Source: Aurelia coerulea
Taxonomy: Eukaryota > Cnidaria > Scyphozoa > Semaeostomeae > Ulmaridae
Direction of reading: 5' to 3'
Length of the DNA: 64,000 nt
Assembly (NCBI GenBank): GCA_039566865.1
Contig: CM076955.1
Coordinates: forward strand, 16,723,501 to 16,787,500
How positions within the stretch are numbered: the first letter of the stretch is position 1; each line of letters starts with the position of its first letter. The position numbers and the translations under genes are program-made. This document shows, piece after piece, positions 1 through 9,900 of this stretch. The notes under the pieces were generated by a model, which was given only the letters and a program-made list of their open reading frames with translations, searched no databases and was not told where the DNA came from.

Positions 1-963
1 CCTCATTTTGAGGCTTGGCAGTAATGGGGGTTGATAACGAGGCAGTAAGGCCTTTGTGTTGTTTCGCACCTTCAACGGGCAGCTTACCAGATAAGCCTGG
101 CTGTGCATCATCTGTGTTTCTGGGCGAGTCGGTCGATGTGTTGCCGACAATTTCTTCACTCATTTCCAATTTTGCGGTTCTCATAAAACCATTGTTATCA
201 TCTTCGACAAGACTCGCTAAATCCTCCTCGTCTTTCTTATCACTATTCGAACTCTCTGTCTTCATTTGAAGCTGTGTATTACCCGGACCACTCACTCGAT
301 CCTCCTTATCTTTACTTGGACCTCTCTGAAGAAATCCTGTCGTGAAAGACGACTTAAAACTCGTACTCAAAGTCGCTAATTTTGATAAAATATTCGTGTA
401 GTCGCTGTTTTCTACAGAATCATCGTTATCTATACTTTCAGAGCGACTAATTTCTCGTTTCAAATTATCATTTTCAGTCTTCAAAGTGACATCACTTGAG
501 CCGTTTTTAATGTGGTCAAAACTCATATATTTAGAATTGTCACTTGTCCCTAAATCTGGCTCCTCCTTGTCTTTACGACTAAAAGATGGCACCTCAAAAT
601 TAGAAGTAGGATCTGGCTCCGTTCCATAAATATTCTGTTTATGTTTTATTATTTCAGAGCTTCCAAGACTAGTTGCCCTTCGATGTGCCTTTAAATCATT
701 CTTTACGCCTTGTTTTGTATCTAATACACCAGAATTTGAAGCAGCACGGCCTAAATCAACCATTTTCTTCCTTTCAGAAGACGTCATTGAAATGCTTGGA
801 TGATCGGGGACTCTACTGATAGCCTCTCTCTGTTGCAAACTCTTCTTGTAAATGCCACTTGGTGGCTCATCCTCTGGTACCTCAATTTCTTCAATCGTTG
901 CCTGCTTCACCTTTTTCTTCCGTTTCTTTTTATTGACAATCTGATGATCCTCAGTGCTACTAC
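1..963 (-). CDS. SNX29: SNX29 exon 9, long linker exon, runs off the window
   Basis: Acceptor TTGCACAG at 965-964, then an open frame of about 320 codons to the window edge. It starts SSTEDHQIVNKKKRKKKVKQ, comparable with the human Lys-rich segment KKERKKKKKV, followed by EEIEVPEDEPPSGIYKKS. The rest is rich in Ser, Asp, Glu and Lys with no visible domain, so it is probably a disordered linker, possibly phosphorylated. It is long for a single SNX29 linker exon. Confidence 0.85.
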
Positions 964-3900
964 CTGTGCAAGTAAATAATAAAGCAGTGTAATAGGTAAA
1001 TAGAAGGTTTACAGACAAATATGGTTGTGTCAGCAGAGATCATGAAAATTCATTTGACAGGGTTATAAATTATTACAAGAATATTCCAGATATTCTTCTT
1101 TGAAAAAAATCTGGCTTGCTTCAGAAGCGATTGCTTCTAATGTTTTTCAGGCGGAAATATTTGGACCTTTACTTCATAATGACCGAAGCAACGGCACCCG
1201 CATGGCTTATCGTTCGAGACAAAGCTATCTAACGGACCATGGAAAATAAAATACGGACCAAAACCAGCCCAAAAGTAGGACTATCCTCAGTGACGTACGG
1301 ACCAAAGTTTCCACAGAATGCACAATTGGTCCATATTACTGTCAACGGGCATTTCTTTGTTAAGGAGTCTTCTGTTAGGTATCGGAGCGGAAGGAATCAT
1401 TTGTAACTCGAGTTTCTTTGCGTTGAGTCGCACTTTATATCTGATAATGTAGCTTAATGGGATTGGACAAGATTTTTGTAAACAATCAGAAAGTACGGGA
1501 CAACCCGCGCACATGACTAAAGCCTCCGGCTTTTAATGGCGGCCAGCTTCATCGCAGCGTCTACCTAAGTTTCATTGCAGTGTTTTTTTGTCTATGTCTA
1601 TGAAATGTGATGGAATTTTTGATATCCATGAAAACTTTCATATATTCGGCGTTAGAAAAATAGAACAAATCCTCCACCAAAGCTTCGAAGGATTATTATT
1701 CTCTGTGCAAAATCACCATTAGCTATGTTGTGTTTAGCCTAAGCACACTCGATGGTTTGACACGCAGAGCCACGCAGAGAGGACGGAGAATAGCTATATG
1801 GAGATGCTGCAATGCAAACTTCTGACAACAATACGGACCTTTATCAGCAATGAGCGGCAGAGGATCCTTTCTTGCCCTGCTCTCTACTGGCGCCAAAGCT
1901 GCATTTGATCTTGGAAACGATGGCTGTAAAGTAATGGCAATCTCTTATCATTATTGCAGCAAGATTAATTTTCGGTGCATCAGTTTGCCTCGACTCTGTA
2001 TATCATATAAACACAGTTTAAAAATACTGATTTAAGAGATGGGGATTCAATCGTCCCTCACCTTCACAACAGACCAAGGGGAATTAGTGCTAAGGAAAAC
2101 AAATGGGAAAGAAATAGAAATCATACTGTCAGCACTGATTAAAAAATATCACACAGCCATCCATGGCTATCAATGCAGAGTTTATGCCTCAGGCCTTGCC
2201 CCACAAAATGATCACGATCCAATCGAATCATTATCTAGACTGATTACAATTCGTCGTAAATTTCGCTCGTGTTTTATATTTTTGACTTTAACCTTTTCGC
2301 GCTGTTTGAGCGAGCAATTCAATTCAATAAATAGATAGAACAATTCTACTCGATAGATAAAACGTAAAAATATTGCGAGCATGCTTCAAGTTTACGCTTC
2401 AAGTTTAGCAGAGATATGTGTTACATGCCTTTAAATTTAAAATCCATGCAAAAACACTGATGAACTTCGTTCTGCTTATTTGAGCCAAATAGAGAGATCT
2501 TGGAGAAGTTGACAACAACTCGCAGAAATCCATACCTGTTTAAAAGCTGAATTAAGCTGGCCACTGCCAATGTCGATTGCAAATAGGATTGAGCCAAGGC
2601 CTACAAGAAAGAGTAAGAGAAGTTTATATTAGGACTAAACACACTGTACGTGTTATTCAGTATCACAGTCGGTGATAAAAATTTCGTCGAGGTTTTACCC
2701 AAAGACGGTAGTTTGCAGATGGCCTGGAGCAAAGTAACCTGGAGCAAAGTAACTGCTGGCGTAGCCTAGTGGTAGATTGCTTGCTTCATAGACAGGAGAT
2801 CGTGGGTTCAAACATAGTCTATGGTTCAAATCATGGTTGAGTCATACCAAAGGCTTTAAATATTTTTTATATCCATATAAAATATTACAATACAGTTTAC
2901 ATTCTACTATACTTTCTACTATGCTTTAAATATGGCAACCAGTGCCTCTCTGCTTAGTGCACAGCAGGAAGAATTAAACACAAGGTATAAGTGGTCTTAG
3001 GGCTACCTTTGTTAAAAAGGATATACCTTACAATCTCCGCACCAAAGAGCTACGCAGGCTTCCATCAGCACAGTCACATCGATAAGGACTAAATTCTCTT
3101 TCGTTTAGAGGTAGTCTCCTGTGGAACACTCTAGATGATGAACTAAAGAGAGCTGATACCTTGAGAAGTTTTAAAAGGGGGATCAAAGAATGGAATGGCA
3201 AAAGATGTAAATGTTTAATTTTAAAATAATTTTGTTACATTGTAAATAGTTGATATAAATTAGTTTTTAGTAACTATATACATATCAACTTTAAATAATG
3301 TTATGATGATGATGATACCTATAAGAGTCATGCTCTACCCAACTTTCCGGTAACAGCGAACGAACGAGGAGCCTCCAAGTTGCCTCCGACTACGGTTGAC
3401 CTACCTACTACTAAAACTAAGTCCGAGAACTAGGTTTCCTACATGGATTCATACTATCAAAGTTCCAGTTGAATTAGTTCTACCGGGTGTCCCAAAATGA
3501 TGTATTATTGTTTGATTGCTTACATGTCCATAACCAATGAATCGATTTTCAAAAAGTTTGTTTTATTTGATTGCCTAATGGCTAAATTGTATTTTAAGAT
3601 GTTGGTTGTGGTTTTACCACGGCGTTTTCGTGTCGAAAAGAAGATCGATAAACTTGTTAGAATTCAAGCCTAAGATTGCACGAGAAAGAAACGGCCTATT
3701 TTTCCAGTCAACATTTTAGATGTGACACAAAAGGCTGAACTCCTATTCGCATTCTTTGAACTCAGTATTAACTGAATTCGTATTCTCCGAACGACATAAA
3801 TTCTCTGAACGACATATAAGTTCAGCCTTTTGCATCACATCTAAAATATTGACTGGGAAAGTAGGCCGTTTCTTTTTCATGCCATATAAGGCTTGAATTT

Positions 3901-6900
3901 GAGCAGGTTTATCGATCTTCTTTTCAACATGAAGACATCGGCATAAACCACGACCAACACCCTCAAATACAATTTAGCCTTTCAGCAATCGGATAAAATA
4001 CAGTTTTTGAAAATCGGTTCATTAGTTATGGACATATAAGCAATCAAACAATAATACATCATTTTGGGATACCCGGTAGAGTAATAGATTCTGGCAAGTG
4101 CTTGAATTAGTCTAAGTTTGATTCAAGCTTCTGTTCTCCTCTCTGGGCTAACAGGATCGAAACTTCAGGGAAAATAAAATAAGTCTCAGCTCCAAGTGGT
4201 GATAAAATAAAGTTAGCCACAAGGTACATAAATAGATTATTACCGCGAGCCATGACAGGCAGAGTGCTTGATCTTTCATCGTCCAGGAGTAAAGCCCAGT
4301 CTTCATAAAACTGACTGTGCAAATAGATATAGATAAAACATAAAAAGTTTGAAAAAAGAGTATGATAAATATTTGATTTGCTTTGAGTTTTACTACCAAA
4401 TTTTCCTGGAAGTTTACATTTCAACACTGCTTACTCGTTATCGCAAACAATAGACCAAAAGTCCAATTAAGACTATGTTAAAGCCATACTGGCACAACCT
4501 ACAAATGACAGAAAACGTGGAAGTACTAGACATTTAGCTAACGGTGACAAACTCTTTGCAATCAAAACGACAGAGAGGCTGAATTTTGACGATGAAGAAA
4601 CTAACTTTTAGAACAAGGACAGATATTGTAAGACAGTAGCATGAGTAACTTTTGATTGACACGGCAATTCAAAGCGATTAGCGATTGCCGACAAAGGAAA
4701 TTCCCTCAACCAGTAACTCAGAATAAACAAAGCCGCAAAAGTTTCTCTGAAACCCAGGTAGCTAGCACGATAAATGCTCATGTTTGCTCTTAAAAACAAT
4801 TTCTGGAATGTACAACGAGCGCGGTAGCTACCTGGGTTTCAGAGAAACTTTTGCAGCTTTGTTTGTTTTGAATTACTGGTTAAGGGAATTTCCTTTGTCG
4901 GCAATCGCTAATCGCTTTGAATTCAGGTGTCAACAAAAGCAACTCATGCTCTTGTGTTACAAAATCTGTCCTTGTTATCTTTCAGCCAAAATAACATATT
5001 GGCCTCCTATCGAAAACGTCGAAAAAATTTCCGGCTTTCATCGTTCCCCAATGATTCTTACCTTAAACATTAACAGACACCCCCGTCTAAGTGCCCCGGT
5101 GAGAGGTCAGATATTCACCAGGGTCCTAGTGACAGAAATAGAAATAGTGACAGGAAGTCAAATTTTCACCAGGGAGTTCCAATTATGCAACGAGGACGGC
5201 ATAATTATTGGCGGGGTACTGTTTCTATGATGAAATATTTTCTGAAAATTCTCCCCGGGGTTCACCAATTTGCAGCCGAGGTTTCACTTGTGAGGCATTT
5301 TATACCGGGGAGATTCACGTCTTGCCCAGGGACCTATTTTACTGAAAAATTTTCACCGAGGAAATCACCGGGGTAGAATGTACCGGGGCACTCAGACGGA
5401 CGTGTTAACAGGTTTCCTTTTAAATAGACCAACGGTAAGTATAGCTCTTACCTTAAAAGATTTCTGTTTGACAGTAACGCAACTAAAATTCGTTCAAGAG
5501 ATGCTTCATTTAAACATGAACGTAACCAGCTTCTACCTGAAAAAGAGTGGCATTTGGTATCAGTAAATAAGACTTTAAAATTGCTTCCAGTAATTTCCTT
5601 TTGAAACACTGGCATAACAAGAACTATCTATTCACGAAATAATGCGAACTTCAACATTTTGAAGGTTATTACATATATACAACAGGAGAAAACAAAAACA
5701 AGATGATCTACTCCTCAGAGTTTGAAATTTCCGGAGGAACGAGGAAAAGTAATTCCTTACTTCCGGAGGAATGAGGGGAAATGTGTTCAATGAATCGTGT
5801 TGTCCAATAATAGTGATTTGGAACAAATTGTGATCATTTGATTACACACAGAACAACCATGTACCTCAAGGATTGTTGGTCCCTTTACCAGGTGACCCAA
5901 AAAACAACTTCACGAGCTAGACAATGAATAATTCTCTGAAATCAAAAGTTATTGTAAAAAGCTTTATATCACAGTTTAGTTGAAAGGCCTAGCTATCTTT
6001 TAAGATGCTGCAAGGTCATTTTTTAGCAATGATTACCATCCAGGATTCCTCATTTCCAGTGAAATAATCGCCACAATTTTCCAGCCAACATTCTGTGAAA
6101 ACACAACGTGGCGATGGATTTGAAGTCGTCTGGGGAAATTTTTTGTTTGCAAAATGATCGACCGCTGTTCCTCATTCAAATTTCGTGCTCCAAAGCAAAT
6201 TTTCCAAAACATGGACTTCAAAACATGATTTCAAAAGCATCTTCCAAAACATGGACTTTCAAAACATGGGCTTCCAAAAAGGAGAGAGCAGTCAGAGAAA
6301 TTAATGAATTAGCATATTTCTTAAACTGGTTTTTCAGAAGGTAGTCAAATTTAAACTGGCCAAGCAGCATCTCAAAAGATAGACGCACCTTTCAGCTACT
6401 GTACATGCACATACAGTACCTTGTTTGTGTTCATGACATTAGCTTTCAGGAAACTATGTGCGATCTAGCTCATTAAGTCTTTCTTTAACACTCAGTATAT
6501 CTAGAATGGCAATTTTTGTCTTGCCTAAAGCGGCCCAAAACAATGGAATGAAAATGTAGGGGGTCCCGTTTTTGGAGCACTGAAACGTCCTTGTAAAATA
6601 AAGGAACCTTCTGGTCTGATCAAAAAGTGTCATTGGTACGATTGAAATGAGGCTTGGACCCTCCTATTCCAAAACTTCTTTGACTAAAATGCCAAAGATG
6701 AAAGGTGGCTGAATCCTAAAACTCTAACTGACATAAAATCAATGATTCCTTACATCTTCCAGCCTCTGTGTTAATTGTGGTTATCGTAGTATATCTTTGA
6801 ATTTCGGATGGTGGCATGTATTCCTTGATGAATGGCCAAAATGCTGCAAGGGAAAAGAGAGCAAGCTTGATATCACTCTGCAAAATGACATTTTTACATA

Positions 6901-9900
6901 TTAAACAGAACCACGATTTGTTGAAAATTAGACAAGAAATGATGGATATTCTATGTAATCTACCGGATGTCCCAAAAAAAGTATACAGATTTGGTTGACT
7001 CCAGCGATGTAAATTTAGCTTTAATCAATAAGCATAGGAATCATTCGTCGTACATAGCCGATTGCTCGTGGCCCATGGTCGAAACCGCCAAAGCCTCATT
7101 TTCACGGACCAATCGGACGGCTAAAAAGCGAAGGAGACAAAAGAAACCCGTTAAGATTTTCCTAAATTTTACCTACCTTCATAAAACGCAACCAGGACAA
7201 AAAACTGCTTGAGATTTCCCGAATTTTTTTAAAGCCATCTACTCTCCAGATGTTCGGGAGTAAAAGTTTGGATGCCGGTTAAAATATCTTTAGGATTGGC
7301 GGAGTTATTGCCTCTCCAATAGACAAAATCGGCGAAGGCTTGTCGAGACCTGTTTACGCCACTTCAAGTCAGGTGATAAAGCCTCTTGATAAAACCTCTT
7401 TTGAATTTTATAAGCTATTTCGCAACGAGCAAACTTTTGCCATGAATGTAAAAAGTAGTACAATACAGAAACTTCCCTAGAGTATTGCCACATGACTTGA
7501 AATGCGCGAACAAGCCTTTGTAGACTTTTTCAATTCACATAGAAACCGTAGGGGCATTGAATCTTCAATAAAAGAAAACTTAGCGAAAGACAATAGCAAG
7601 AACAATTGAAAACACAGATTGTGGCGTTTTCGGGTCGTTCTTACAACAATCACTATTGTTATTACTATTGTCTCCCGGCCAGAATCTCCATTGTTCAAGG
7701 TTCAGTGCCTTATCGGTCTGTTTGTGGCCATAACTCCACCAGTCCTGGAGATATTTTAACCGGCATCCAAACTTTTACTCCCAAACATCTGGAGAGTAGA
7801 TTGCTTTAAAAAATTTCGGGAAATCTCAAGCAGTTTTTTGTCCTGGTTGCGTTTTATGAAGGTAGGTAAAATTTAGGAAAATCTTCACGGGTTTCTTTTG
7901 TCTTCCTCGCTTTTTAGCCGTCTGATTGGTCCGTGAAAATGAGGCTTTGGCGGTTTCGACCATGGGCCACGAGCAATCGGCTATGTACGACGAATGATTC
8001 CTATGCTTAATCGATAGCTAATCACTCTCAAAATGTTCCTCGATAGTTAACTTGAACATAGATACCTCGCTTGTTGGTATTGGTGCTGTGAGAGCAGAAA
8101 TATCAATCTTGAAAGCTCAAATTTTCGTCCACGTGCAAACCAGAGCTTTGGGCTTTTAGGCCAAAAGGCTAAAGCTCTGGTTGGCAGGAAGAGGCAAATA
8201 TGAGCTTTCAAGATTAATATGTCTGCTCCCAAAGCACCAATACCAACAAACGAGGTAGGTACCTATGTTCAAGTTAACTATCAAGGAACATTTTCAGAGT
8301 GATTAGGAATTGATTGAAGCTAAAATCACATTGCTGGAGTCAACCAAATCTGTATACTTTATTTTGGGACAACCGGTATTTCACAGGCATAAAAGGTACT
8401 TCTAAACTGTCGAGCAACATGTCAAGGAAAGAAAAAACAGTAAACATACATATTTCTGTATCTGGGATTCCAGATAACACTTTCCCTGTCACTTGCCTGC
8501 AAAAAGGAAATAAAAACATACATGATGAACTATACAACTTCATTCATAGTAACATATCATATCCACTCATAATACCGGGGGGATACTTAGTATCTTTTGC
8601 TGATGAGATGTGCACTCCTTCCCGGGTATTGTTTTTGTCTCTTTTTTCTAATGCCGGGTATCAAAAGAAGGCAATGTTTCCAAAGCCAGTTGTTAATGAA
8701 TTCTTTACGTTTTTGAGTATACTTTTCGCTAATTTTTTCTAAAGCCAGCTATCATGTTGAGGGAAAAATTCTGAAGCCGGGTGTGAACAATTACTCATTG
8801 GAGTGCACAACCCCGTACAGTTGAAAGTCAAGCAGGGCCGTAGGAAGCAGCTTCTGATTGGGGGGGGACAATTGTTCTTAGAGCAATAGAGAACAATACA
8901 TCTAATTAATACTTGTGACGTAGCACAATTGTTTTCAAAATTATTGGGGGGACTTGAGTCCCCCCTGCCCCTCGCTTCCTACGGGCCTGAAGTCAAGTAC
9001 CCCCCCCCCCATGGGTCATAGTGCCAGTGAGGTTGAAACGTTTTTGAGCCTGCAGACGTCTAACAATTCATAACAAGAATTTAATTACTCAAAATGGTCA
9101 GGAAGTTCATGTCCTCAAGTTACAAGCAATTTTAAGAAATGTTGAGGTACAGAATCCTTCAAAACAGGTAAGAAAATCCTTGATCACAGTTGCAAAAAAT
9201 TCTACCTATCATCTATCAAAACTAAATTGTATTTCAGGGTGTATAAAAAAGGCTACAGGTCGAAAAAGATAGATTTCTTGGAACAAATACACATAGCTGA
9301 TATAAGCACTGATAATTCCTCATATCAGTAGACTATTAATAGTTTTTCCTCAAAATTGTGGTTGATAATGGTTCAAGTGTCAAGGCCTTGAGGGCTAATA
9401 ATCAATTTTTTTCTTTTCATTTAAAATAATTGATTTAATCCGAATGACACACATAAAAAGACATCAGAACCATGTATATTGTTGTCGCCCTTGTTTTAAA
9501 GTTTCTAACAAATTGAACTTTCCCACTGCGATGTCTCAACTCAGATAGAAAATTTCTTGTCAGACTTGTGTGCCTTCATTCGATGGATAGTTCTGCAAAA
9601 TAGGCTGTTAGGGAATGAGCTTGTTTAAATCCCATAAGTTCATGAAACATACCTCAAAGGTTCTGACAGTGAGCTTATGGCACCCCAAACTTTTCCTCTT
9701 TTCAGTCCATGGAGTAATGCATTTTCAAACTGAGCCAAGAGACACTGGACACTAAAAGAAGAGAAAAATAATTGGATAAGTCAACAAAAGTATTACCTGC
9801 TTGAAAGATCAGAGGGTGCAAAAACCATATCCCAAACTCATGATTCCTATAATTTCAAATCCTTTGTCTCAAGGAGGTTTTAACTGACAGTCCACGATTT

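Noticed and set aside
15..269. Plus-strand open frame of 84 codons
   Set aside because: It is the antisense of the long SNX29 exon 9, which has better coding character and splice evidence.
2039..2338. 99-residue plus-strand gene
   Set aside because: No splice context, no family motif, and it lies in an SNX29 intron; kept only as an unrecognised frame.
2755..2830. Functional tRNA gene
   Set aside because: A and B boxes are present but the acceptor stem and anticodon arm do not pair; it looks like a SINE head.
4784..5230. 148-residue plus-strand protein with [17 protein letters not shown]
   Set aside because: The phrase recurs at 4608-4799 (minus) and 32894-33121 because of an inverted repeat; stops and shifts differ between copies, so it is not a gene.
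6301..6470. RUN-like segment on the minus strand (SERCVYLLRCC and FEMLLGQF)
   Set aside because: A stop interrupts it and the true exon with SWLRSCLNEASLER is at 5452-5536.
8314..8742. 142-residue plus-strand protein
   Set aside because: It runs from the end of a TA foldback into a family A MITE; similar peptides appear in other MITE copies without coding constraint.
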